Shown here: positions 24,812 to 33,600 of the stretch, piece by piece
Position numbering within the stretch: position 1 is the first letter of the stretch
Layout of the letters: every line of letters begins with the position of its first letter
NCBI GenBank assembly: GCA_963205105.1
Contig: CAUJJW010000114.1
Coordinates: forward strand, 1 to 50,102
Direction: 5' to 3'
From: Verrucomicrobiota bacterium
GTDB taxonomy: Bacteria > Verrucomicrobiota > Verrucomicrobiia > Limisphaerales > CAIMTB01
Length of the DNA: 50,102 bases
Position numbers and translations under genes: made by a program
The notes under the pieces: generated by a model
What the model was told of the DNA's origin: nothing
The model's input: the letters and a program-made list of their open reading frames with translations, nothing else
The model's database searches: none

Positions 24812-25705
24812 ATGAAGCACCTGTTGAGTCTGGAGTCACTGACGCGGGACGAGATGATCGCGATCTTGTCGCGTGTCCCGGCGTTCAAGGCGAATCGTCG
24901 GGGGCATGTGCGTCCCTTGGAGGGGCAGACGTGGGCGATGATTTTTTCGAAGTCATCGACGCGAACGCGCGTGAGCTTCGAGGTGGGCATCCATGAACTG
25001 GGAGGCAGGCCACTTTTCCTGAATGCGGGCGACATCCAGTTGGGCCGGGGCGAACCGATTCGGGATACGGCGCGGGTTTTGGGGCGGATGGTGCATGGAG
25101 CGGTGATCCGGACGTATGCGCAGCAGGATGTGGCTGATTTTGCGGCGTATTCGGGTGTTCCGACGGTGAATGCGCTGACGGACGACGAACATCCCTGCCA
25201 GATCTTGGCGGATATCTTCACCTTCGAGGAACGGCGGGGGCCTATTTCCGGGAAAGTGGTGACGTTTGTGGGGGATGGGGCATGCAATGTGCCGGTCAGC
25301 TGGATTTGGGCGGCGGCGCGACTGGGTTTTGAGCTGAGGATTGCCGCGCCGCCGGCGTATCAGCCGGACCGTTCGATTCTGGAGCGGGCCGGGGGGCGGG
25401 TGGTCTGCATGGAAGATCCGCGTGAGGCAGCGGTCGGGGCGGACATGCTGTACACGGATGTGTGGGTTTCGATGGGGCGCGAGGCGGAGGCTGCGGATCG
25501 GATCGCGGCGTTGGGGGGCTATCAGGTGAACGCGTCGTTGGTGCGTGCTGCCAAGCCTGGGGCTTTGGTGATGCATTGCCTGCCGGCGTATCGCGGCAAG
25601 GAGATCGACGAGGAGACCTTCGAGGCGCATGCCGACACCATCTTTTCGCAGGCGGAGAATCGTCTGCACGCGCAGAAGGCTGTCCTGGCCTGGCTGGTTG
25701 GCTGA
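24812..25705 (+). CDS. argF: Ornithine carbamoyltransferase
   Basis: Joins ornithine and carbamoyl phosphate to citrulline in arginine synthesis. The 297-residue protein has the carbamoyl-phosphate motif STRTR (residues 49-53), FLNAGDIQLGRGEPIRDTAR, the conserved DDEHPCQILAD, and the ornithine-site HCLPAYRG (His255-Pro258). The start is the ATG at 24812, where the family N-terminus (KHLLSLESLTRDEM) begins; the open frame upstream to 24737 is non-conserved. No other arginine gene is adjacent. Confidence 0.95.
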   Translation: MKHLLSLESLTRDEMIAILSRVPAFKANRRGHVRPLEGQTWAMIFSKSSTRTRVSFEVGIHELGGRPLFLNAGDIQLGRGEPIRDTARVLGRMVHGAVIRTYAQQDVADFAAYSGVPTVNALTDDEHPCQILADIFTFEERRGPISGKVVTFVGDGACNVPVSWIWAAARLGFELRIAAPPAYQPDRSILERAGGRVVCMEDPREAAVGADMLYTDVWVSMGREAEAADRIAALGGYQVNASLVRAAKPGALVMHCLPAYRGKEIDEETFEAHADTIFSQAENRLHAQKAVLAWLVG

Positions 25706-25801
25706 TGAAGGATGGGTGACGGGCTTCGGCGATTTCGGCGAGGTTCACCGAACCCGGCACATTGGCTTTACGGGGGCGGGCGGGGTTTGACACAACGGGG
25801 C

Positions 25802-26650
25802 ATGCAATCGCGTCGGCATCTCTGGGGTTGGGCGGCCCCCATGATGGTTCTCGGTTGGGTGCTGGGGCTGGGGACAGCGCTGTCTGCGGCCCAGGGAGAC
25901 TTATTCCCGGACGCCGGATTGGAGGCGGCGGTCCGCAGCCAGGTTTTCGGGAAGCGGGGCAATCGGGAGCCGTTGGTGGAGGCGGATGTCGCCCATGTTT
26001 CAACGATCGTGGCCCGGGGCCGGGGAATTCGGAGCCTGGCCGGTCTGGAGAAGTGTCGAAGCCTGGCGATGCTGGATGTGGCGGTGAACGAAGTGACCGA
26101 CCTGAGCCCGCTGGCGGGGCTGGCGCGGCTTCAATTCCTGGACATGCAGAGCAACCGGGTTTCGGAACTTGGCCCGCTCGCGAAGGTGACGGCCCTCCAA
26201 TACCTGCATCTGGGAGATAATGCGGTGGCGGAGGTTTCGGTGCTGGCCGGGTTGACGAATCTTTCGACGCTTTACCTGAACGGAAACCGGGTTTCCGAGA
26301 TTGAGCCACTGACGGGGTTGCGTCGGTTGACCTCGCTTTACCTGAACGACAACTGGCTCTCGTCGATGGAAGGCGTCGGGGCGTTGCGTGCGCTGACGAG
26401 CCTGTCGCTGAGCGGGAACCGGATTTCCGATCTGAAACCGCTCCAGGGATTGACCGGGCTGCAATTCCTGTTCCTGGAGCGCAACCGGATTCGGGACTTG
26501 GCGGATCTCCAAGCCTGGCTTGAACAGGACGAATCGGAACGTTTTGCGCCGTATGTTCAGATTCATCTGGGTGGCAATCCCCTGGGATCCGTGGCGCGGC
26601 GGCGGACGATTCCGGCACTGAAGACCGCCGGAATTCGAATCCTGCCGTAG
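25802..26650 (+). CDS. Secreted leucine-rich-repeat protein
   Basis: A 282-residue protein with a signal peptide (residues 1-30, LGWVLGLGTALSAAQG) followed by an internalin-like cap (FPDAGLEAAVRSQVFG). About seven 22-residue LRRs run from roughly residue 75 to 240: LAGLARLQFLDMQSNRVSEL, LAGLTNLSTLYLNGNRVSEI and LQGLTGLQFLFLERNRIRDL are typical. LRR arrays bind proteins or glycans; ligand and role are unknown. It lies 96 bases behind argF and 20 bases before the CDF transporter gene, so it may share a transcript with the latter. Confidence 0.85.
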   Translation: MQSRRHLWGWAAPMMVLGWVLGLGTALSAAQGDLFPDAGLEAAVRSQVFGKRGNREPLVEADVAHVSTIVARGRGIRSLAGLEKCRSLAMLDVAVNEVTDLSPLAGLARLQFLDMQSNRVSELGPLAKVTALQYLHLGDNAVAEVSVLAGLTNLSTLYLNGNRVSEIEPLTGLRRLTSLYLNDNWLSSMEGVGALRALTSLSLSGNRISDLKPLQGLTGLQFLFLERNRIRDLADLQAWLEQDESERFAPYVQIHLGGNPLGSVARRRTIPALKTAGIRILP

Positions 26651-26670
26651 GCGGCGGACGGGAGTCCGCG

Positions 26671-27555
26671 ATGGAACCCTATTTGAAAGGCATTCGCTTC
26701 GCCGCGATCGGGATGGCGGTGAACCTGGTGCTGGCGATCGTGAAGATCTTCACGGGTGTGGTGGGGAATTCTTATGCGCTGATCGCGGATGGGATTGAGT
26801 CGACGGCGGACGTGGTGAGTTCCCTGGTGGTGATCAGCGGGTTGAAACTTTCGGCAAGGCCTGCGGACGACGACCATCCCTTTGGGCATGGAAAGGCTGA
26901 GCCCATGGCGGGGATGGTGGTGGCGGGACTGCTGTTGCTGGCGGCGCTCTGGATCGGATGGAGCAGTGTTCGGGAAATCAGGAATCCGCACCATGCGCCG
27001 GCCTGGTACACGCTGTTGGTCCTGGCGCTGGTGATCATGGCCAAAGAGGCATTGGCGAGGAAAGTGCTCCGGGTGGGGGTGGAATTGGGGAGTACGGCGG
27101 TTCGCGGGGATGCCTGGCACCATCGGTCGGACGCCCTGACGTCCCTGGCTGCGTTCATCGGGATAGGGATCGCGTTGGTGGGAGGGGAAGGCTACGCGCC
27201 GGCGGACGATTGGGCGGCCCTGGTGGCTTGCGGTGTGATGGGCTTCAACGGGGTACGGCTTCTGCAGTCGGCGATCGACGATCTCATGGATCGCTCGGTG
27301 TCACCCGGGCAATTGGCGGATGTGCGTGCCATGGCGGAGCGGGTGGACGGGGTGTTGTCGATTGAGAAATGCCGGATGCGCCGTGTCGGATTGGGCCACA
27401 GCATGGACATTCACGTGACGGTGGACGGGGGCGCGACGGTCCGACGGGGCCACGACATCGCCCACGCGGTCAAGGACCGGCTGATGGCCTCGGATTACCG
27501 GATCACGGACGTCACGGTGCACATCGAACCGGACGACCTCGGGCGAACGTCGTGA
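26671..27555 (+). CDS. Cation diffusion facilitator (CDF) family metal transporter
   Basis: A proton-coupled exporter of divalent metal ions in the inner membrane. The 294-residue protein has six hydrophobic segments, the first site-A element ADGIESTADVVSS (E43, D47), the DDHPFGHGKAEPM loop of the family, and the second element GDAWHHRSDALTSL with its HxxxD pair. The C-terminal cytoplasmic domain (about 205-294) includes CRMRRVGLGHSMDIHVTVDG, the usual metal-sensing dimerisation region. With a P1B-type ATPase gene close by on the other strand, this part of the window may serve metal homeostasis. The ion (Zn, Fe, Mn or Co) is not decided by sequence. Confidence 0.92.
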   Translation: MEPYLKGIRFAAIGMAVNLVLAIVKIFTGVVGNSYALIADGIESTADVVSSLVVISGLKLSARPADDDHPFGHGKAEPMAGMVVAGLLLLAALWIGWSSVREIRNPHHAPAWYTLLVLALVIMAKEALARKVLRVGVELGSTAVRGDAWHHRSDALTSLAAFIGIGIALVGGEGYAPADDWAALVACGVMGFNGVRLLQSAIDDLMDRSVSPGQLADVRAMAERVDGVLSIEKCRMRRVGLGHSMDIHVTVDGGATVRRGHDIAHAVKDRLMASDYRITDVTVHIEPDDLGRTS

Positions 27556-27579
27556 GGTTGTGCGGTTGTGAGGTGGCGG

Positions 27580-28137
27580 TCAGGCTTCGCTGCGGACGAA
27601 GTCCTGTTCCTGGAGGCGCACGACGAGCACGGGGCATGGGGCGTAGCGCACGACGTGTTCGGCGATACTCCCCATCAGGACGTGCCGGAGGCCGGTGTAC
27701 CCATGGGTGGAGATGACGAGGAGGTCGGATTGCAGTTCCCGGGCGACGTCGGCGATGACTTTCGGCGGACTTCCTTCCCGGACGACGGATTCCGCCTTCA
27801 GACCGGCGTCGGCGGTGCTGGCGAGGATGCCGGCGAGTTCCTTTTCGGCCCCGGCACGCATTTCGCGTTCGAGCGCGGTGAAGTCGATGGCGCCGAATTC
27901 ACCATAGGCGTAGTTCACCTGCACCACGTGGAGGAAGGTGAGGGTGGCGCCGAACTGCTTGGCGAACGCGGTGGCGTAGTCGACGGCTTTGCGGGAATTC
28001 GCCGAGAAGTCGACTGGGACCAGGATGCGTTGGATGCGTCCGAGGGCGGTGGCTTGTTCGGCCTTTTCCATCAGCGGCGCGTCGGTTGGTTGGATTTCAA
28101 CCAGGACATTTCCAGATCGAGTGGGTTTGACTTTCAT
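27580..28137 (-). CDS. Universal stress protein (UspA family)
   Basis: A 185-residue protein with a single Usp domain from about residue 35: RILVPVDFSANSRKAVDYAT at the start and LLVISTHGYTGLRHVLMGS, the ATP-binding glycine loop, near the end, followed by PCPVLVV. Residues 1-34 are an extra N-terminal extension. Many members with this loop bind ATP; they support survival under stress, but the molecular role here is unknown. A strong Shine-Dalgarno (GGAGGA) lies six bases before the ATG. It is 61 bases downstream of the metal ATPase gene on the same strand and probably co-transcribed with it. Confidence 0.92.
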   Translation of the reverse strand: MKVKPTRSGNVLVEIQPTDAPLMEKAEQATALGRIQRILVPVDFSANSRKAVDYATAFAKQFGATLTFLHVVQVNYAYGEFGAIDFTALEREMRAGAEKELAGILASTADAGLKAESVVREGSPPKVIADVARELQSDLLVISTHGYTGLRHVLMGSIAEHVVRYAPCPVLVVRLQEQDFVRSEA

Positions 28138-28198
28138 GGTGTGTCCTCCGCTTTGGGGTTCATCTCCACGGTCTGCCTGGGAGACGTGGACGGCAACG

Positions 28199-30511
28199 CT
28201 AAATTGGCGGGATGCCCGGCTGCTGTCGGCGGCCGAACAGGAGCCGAAGGCTGTTGAGCACGACCAGAACTGTGCTGCCCTCGTGTCCCAGGACGCCCAG
28301 GGTCAGGGGAATGCGTCCGGCGAGCGCGAAGCCTGCGAGGACAACGACGGTCCCCAGGGACAGCACGAGATTCTGGCGGATGATGAGGCGGGCGCGTCGG
28401 CTCAACTGATGGGCGGCGAGGAAGTTTTCGAGTCGATCGTGCATCAGCACGACATCGGCCTGTTCGAGGGCGGCATCGGAACCACGGGCTCCCATGGCGA
28501 CACCGACGTGGGCGGCGGCGAGGGCGGGGGCATCATTCACACCATCCCCGATCATGGCGACGCGGTGCCCGGTCTGGGTAAGGGCTGTAAGGGCTGCGAC
28601 CTTCTGGTCCGGTTTCAACTCCGCTTTGACCTCGTCCAGGTGGAGTTCGCGCTGGAGATGCTGACCGGTGGATTCCCGGTCGCCGGTCAAGGCGATCGTC
28701 TTCAGTCCCAGCGAGCGGAGTTTCGCGACGACCTCGCGGGCCTGGGTGCGGATGTCATCCCGCAGGAGGATGCGTCCCAGACAGTCCTTGTGCCGTACCC
28801 AGACCTCGGAGATGCCGGGTTCGGCGTGAGGTTCAAGCTCCACCCGGGTTGCGAACTCGGGACTGACCACAAATTCGCGCCGCCCCAGCCATGCCGGTTG
28901 TTGTTCGATGATTCCGCGAAGGCCGAGTCCGGTGACGGATTCAAACTGGAGAACGTCGAGGGTGGGCAGGCCTTCCTGTTTGCCATAACGCGCGACGGCC
29001 CGTGCGAGCGGGTGGAGGGAATGGCGTTCGAGCGCGAAGGCGAGGGAGGCGACGCGTGATTCCTGGCCCGGCGGAAAACTTTGAACATTGGCGACCCGGA
29101 GTTCACCGGTGGTGAGTGTGCCGGTTTTGTCCATGGCGACCACGTCGACTTCCGCGAGTTTTTCGACGGCTGCGCCGCCGCGGAAGAGGATGCCCTGTCG
29201 GGCGCCTCGTGCGATGGCGGCGAGGATGGCGGAAGGGATCGAAAGGACGAGGGCGCAGGGAGAGGCCACCACCAGGAGGGTCATGGCGAGGTAGAACGCG
29301 CTTCGTTGTCCGGCGGTCGAGGCGAAAGGGGAGCGACCGAGGGACCACCAGACGAAGAACATGACGACGGTGAGCCCGAGTGCCGCCACGGTGTAGCCCG
29401 TTCCGAAGCGGTCGGTGAAGCGTTGGGACGGCGCCTTCAGCTGCTGGGATTCGTGGATCAGGTGGATGATCCGTTGGAGGGCGCTTTGGGTGGCGGGTCG
29501 GATGACGAGGCCTTGAACGGATCCCCAGAGATTCAAGGTGCCGCCGAGCACGGTGTCGCCGACCTGTTTCTCGACGGGGATCGCTTCGCCGGTGAGGTTG
29601 GATTCGTCGGCGGCGGTGGTGCCGCGAGTGATTTCGGCATCGACGGGGAAAAGTTCGCCTGGTTTGACGATCAACCGCATGCCGGCGATGAGGGAATCGA
29701 CGGGCACGCGGTGTTCGGTTCCGCGGTCATCGAGAATGGCTGCGTCCTTGGGGGCGCTGCGGATGAGGGAGCGGATTTCCCGGTGGGTACGACCGAGGGC
29801 GTAGTGTTCCAGGGCGCCGGAGAACGAGAACAGGAAGAGCAACGTGGCGCCCTCCTCCCAGGCGCCGATGGAAGCGGCACCTGCGGCGACCGCGAGCATG
29901 AGGAAATGGACGTCCAGGCGATGTTCCTGAAGTCGTTCCCAGACCTCAACGGCGGGGAACCATGCCCCTGCCAGATAGCTGAGGACAAAGCAGGCTGACG
30001 CAGCGGGGCCGACGCCCAGCATCCATCCGGCGATTCCTGCGACGAGGCAGATGAGGGCGGCGACGATTTGGGCCTTCCACTCGTTCTCCTCATGTTCGTC
30101 CTCAGGAAGGCGGACCTCACGGGGTACGAATCGGGGCAGGGGATGATCGCGCCACCGCCAGAACCGGGGAGCGGTGGGGCAGGTGACACGAGCGATGGTG
30201 GTCACGCCGGGTTGGTGCTCCACGGTGAACCGTCGTCCGTCCGGGAGTCCGCCCGAATGGGGGCACTGAGTGCAATCCACGGCTCCGGTGAGCAGGGCGC
30301 AATGGGAGCCGGGGTTGGCTCCATCGGCGGTGCGCAGGCGGGCGGCCAGGCGATCGGCGACCGAGCCGTCGCGGGGGGTGCCGAGGGTGGCGACGGAGAG
30401 GGCGCCGGCGGCGCGATCGACCCGGACAGCTTCGAGCGTGGGATCGCCGCTCATCTCGTCGGCGACGAGGTGAACGAGGCACCCTTGCTTGGCGGGATCG
30501 CCTGAGGTCAT
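28199..30511 (-). CDS. P1B-4-type heavy-metal transporting ATPase with unusual N-terminal extension
   Basis: A 770-residue ATP-driven metal exporter of the inner membrane. Seen: actuator motif ESNLTGEAIP (about 303-312), metal site SPC (417-419), phosphorylation site DKTGT (Asp461), hinge MIGDGVNDAPAL, and HEGST (743-747) in the last helix. The pair SPC plus HEG(G/S)T marks subgroup P1B-4, known for Co, Fe or Zn export, rather than ZntA- or CopA-type pumps. P1B-4 pumps usually lack N-terminal metal domains. This one has about 140 extra residues with a CTQC (80-83) and several more Cys and His, but without the standard GMxCxxC HMA motif. The usp gene follows; a CDF exporter is nearby. Confidence 0.92.
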   Translation of the reverse strand: MTSGDPAKQGCLVHLVADEMSGDPTLEAVRVDRAAGALSVATLGTPRDGSVADRLAARLRTADGANPGSHCALLTGAVDCTQCPHSGGLPDGRRFTVEHQPGVTTIARVTCPTAPRFWRWRDHPLPRFVPREVRLPEDEHEENEWKAQIVAALICLVAGIAGWMLGVGPAASACFVLSYLAGAWFPAVEVWERLQEHRLDVHFLMLAVAAGAASIGAWEEGATLLFLFSFSGALEHYALGRTHREIRSLIRSAPKDAAILDDRGTEHRVPVDSLIAGMRLIVKPGELFPVDAEITRGTTAADESNLTGEAIPVEKQVGDTVLGGTLNLWGSVQGLVIRPATQSALQRIIHLIHESQQLKAPSQRFTDRFGTGYTVAALGLTVVMFFVWWSLGRSPFASTAGQRSAFYLAMTLLVVASPCALVLSIPSAILAAIARGARQGILFRGGAAVEKLAEVDVVAMDKTGTLTTGELRVANVQSFPPGQESRVASLAFALERHSLHPLARAVARYGKQEGLPTLDVLQFESVTGLGLRGIIEQQPAWLGRREFVVSPEFATRVELEPHAEPGISEVWVRHKDCLGRILLRDDIRTQAREVVAKLRSLGLKTIALTGDRESTGQHLQRELHLDEVKAELKPDQKVAALTALTQTGHRVAMIGDGVNDAPALAAAHVGVAMGARGSDAALEQADVVLMHDRLENFLAAHQLSRRARLIIRQNLVLSLGTVVVLAGFALAGRIPLTLGVLGHEGSTVLVVLNSLRLLFGRRQQPGIPPI

Positions 30512-30650
30512 GAGCAGTCTCCGTCGGGAACGGAAGTTTCCGGCCGACGAGCCAGCATTGGCCGGTTGGGCGTCGAGCGCAACCTGCGTGACGTGGGGTT
30601 TGCGGCCGGTCTATTGCCGCCGGGTTTGAGTGGCGGTAGGCTCGCACACG

Positions 30651-33600
30651 ATGACGTTTCGCGGATGGATTGCCCTGGTGCTGGCTGCGTGGATGAACGG
30701 CGGCACTGCCGGTGGTGCGACGACCGTATTTGGGCCTGAGACGGAATGGCGGTGGTTCAAGGGGACCATGGAGGCATCCACGCCGGACCGGACAGCATGG
30801 AGGGAGATCGGGTTCAACGATCGCGCCTGGAATGTGGGGCCCGGGCCCTTCTTTTATGGGGAAGGTTTGTCGGGGACGGAACTGGCGGACATGCGGGGGG
30901 CTTACACCTGCGTTTACCTCAGGAAATCCTTTGTGACCGCGGATCCGGCGGCTTTGGGAGCGGTTCGCCTGCGGGTGCTTTCGGATGATGGATTTGTCGC
31001 GTGGATCAACGGGCGTCCCGTGGCGCGATTCAACATGGCCGAGGGCGAACTTCCCTTCAACGCCACGGCACTTGGAACCTTCAACGAACCGCTTCCCACG
31101 GAGACGTATGAGGTGGCGGATTTCGCGTCGGTACTGGTGGCGGGGACCAATGTGCTGGCGGTGATGGCCTGCAATGCCTCGATCGGTGGAAGCAGTGATT
31201 TCGTCTTTGAAGCCGCGTTGGAGACCGAGATCGATGATGTGCCGCCGGTGATTGCGCGTCTGGTCCCGGGCGATGGGTCGCGGCTGCGGGAACTGAATCA
31301 GGTCACGGTCGTGTTCAGCGAGATGGTGGACGGTGTGGATGCGGGCGACCTGACCATCAACGGGGTGGGGGCCGTGTTGGTGACGGGGTTCGGGGGGGAC
31401 CAATACACCTTTGAATTCCCGGCGGTACCGGCAGGAGAAGTCCGGATGGCCTGGGCTTCCGGCGCGGCCATCCGGGACCTGTCGCCGCTGCGCAATCCCT
31501 TCGCGGGGGGAAGCTGGCGGTACACGGTGGACCCGGACTTGCCGCCGCCCGGGGTGACCATCAGCGAGTTCATGGCCGACAACGAGGACACCTTGAACGA
31601 CGAGGATGGGGACGCCTCGGACTGGATTGAGATCGAGAACGCCTCGGAGCAGGTGGTGAACCTGGCGGGCTGGGGATTGACCGACAATCCGGCGAATCTG
31701 CTGAAGTGGCGGTTCCCGGCGGTGTCCATGGGCGGACGAAGTCGGCTGGTGGTGTTTGCATCCGGGAAGGATCGGGTGGTGCCGACGCGGCCGTTGCACA
31801 CCAATTTTCGGCTGGGCCGGGACGGGGGTTATGTCGCGTTGTCGCGGCCCGACGGAACGATCGCGTCGGACTTTGGGTCAGGGTATCCCGAGCAATCCGA
31901 GGATGTCTCCTACGGCCGGCTGCCGACGGATCCCTTGAAAACAGGGTATTTTGTCCAGCCAACGCCGGGTGGGCCCAATGCGGAAGGAGGGCCTGGGTTC
32001 GCTCCGGAAGTGGTGTTCTCGCGGATGGGTGGGACGTTTGTGGACCCGTTCTCGCTGACGCTGGAAACGGCGATGCCTGGGGCGGTGGTGCGTTACACGC
32101 TGGATGGTTCCATTCCCACGGAGACTTCGACGCCGGTGACGGCGCCGATTCGGATCACGGGTTCCACGCGGGTTCGGGCGCGGGCATTTATGAGCGGCCT
32201 GCTGCCGGGCCGTCTGAGTGCGGAGTACTATGTGCAGCTGAACCCCACGGCGGCGGGGGTCACATCCTCGCTGCCCCTGGTCCTGATCCATTCCTATGGC
32301 GGTGGATCGGTGCCGGCGGATGGTGAGTATCCCGCGTTTCTTTCGATCTACGAACCGCGGGATGGGGTGGCGTCGATGATGCAGGCGCCGGATTTGCGCT
32401 CGCGTGCGCGATTGAACATTCGCGGATCCAGCACGCTGTTTCAGCCCAAGCGGAACTACAACATCGAGTTCCGGGACGAACGCGAGGCGAACCGCGACCT
32501 CTCTCCGCTCGGGTTGCCTGCGGAATCGGACTGGATTCTTTACGCACCCAACAATTTCGAACCGGTGCTGATCCACAACCCGTTCATCTACCGATTGAGC
32601 CAGGAGATTGGGCGGTACGCGCCGCGGACGCGGTTTGTCGAAGTGTACGTCCAGACCGGGCAGGGGAGCGTGGCGGCATCGCACTACGTCGGGATCTATG
32701 TCCTGATGGAAAAGATCAAGCGGGGGCCCGATCGGGTGGACATTGCGCAACTGGAACCGGAGCACACGACGGCGCCCCAGGTGACCGGTGGGTACATGCT
32801 GAAGGTGGATCGATTGGATCCGGGCGACTCGGGTTTGGTGGCGGGAGGCCAGGTCATGGGCTTTGTGGAGCCCAAGGAGGAGGAAATCACGCTGCCCCAA
32901 CGGGCGCCTCAACTGGCTTTCATCCGCAATTACTTCGATCGGTTTGGACAGGCGTTGAACGCGGCGAACTGGCGGGACCCCGTGCTGGGGTGGAGGGCGT
33001 ACGTTGATGAAGATCCCTGGATCGACCACCACCTGCTGAATGTGCTGGCGTTCAACGTCGATGCGCTTCGGCTCAGCGCTTACCTCTACAAACCGAGGGA
33101 GGGAAAGCTGGTGTTTGGGCCGATCTGGGATTTCGACCGGGCCTTGAACTCGACCGATGGCCGGGATTCCAACCCGCGGGTTTGGAGGGCCCAGAGCGGT
33201 GATGGGGGGACGGATTTCTTCAACTACTCCTGGTGGGGTCGGCTGTTTCGCGACCCGGACTTCTGGCAGAAATGGATCGACCGCTACCAGGAATTGCGAC
33301 GAGGGGCCTTCGAAACCAACGCCCTGTTCCGTTCGGTGGATGAACTGGCGGGTCAGGTTCGATCGGCGCAGCCCCGCGAGGTGGCACGCTGGGCCGGTTT
33401 CACCTCACCCCGCGTCAGTTATTCCAACGAGGTCAGTCTCCTGAAGTCCTGGCTGGGCCGGAGGATTCACTTCATGGACACCAATTTTCTGGCTGCGCCG
33501 ACGTTCCGAGTGGTGGCCCGCGATGGGGGCAGTGATGCGGTGTTTTTCGGACCGTCCGGTGCCACGCTCTACTACACCACCGACGGTTCGGATCCCCGGG

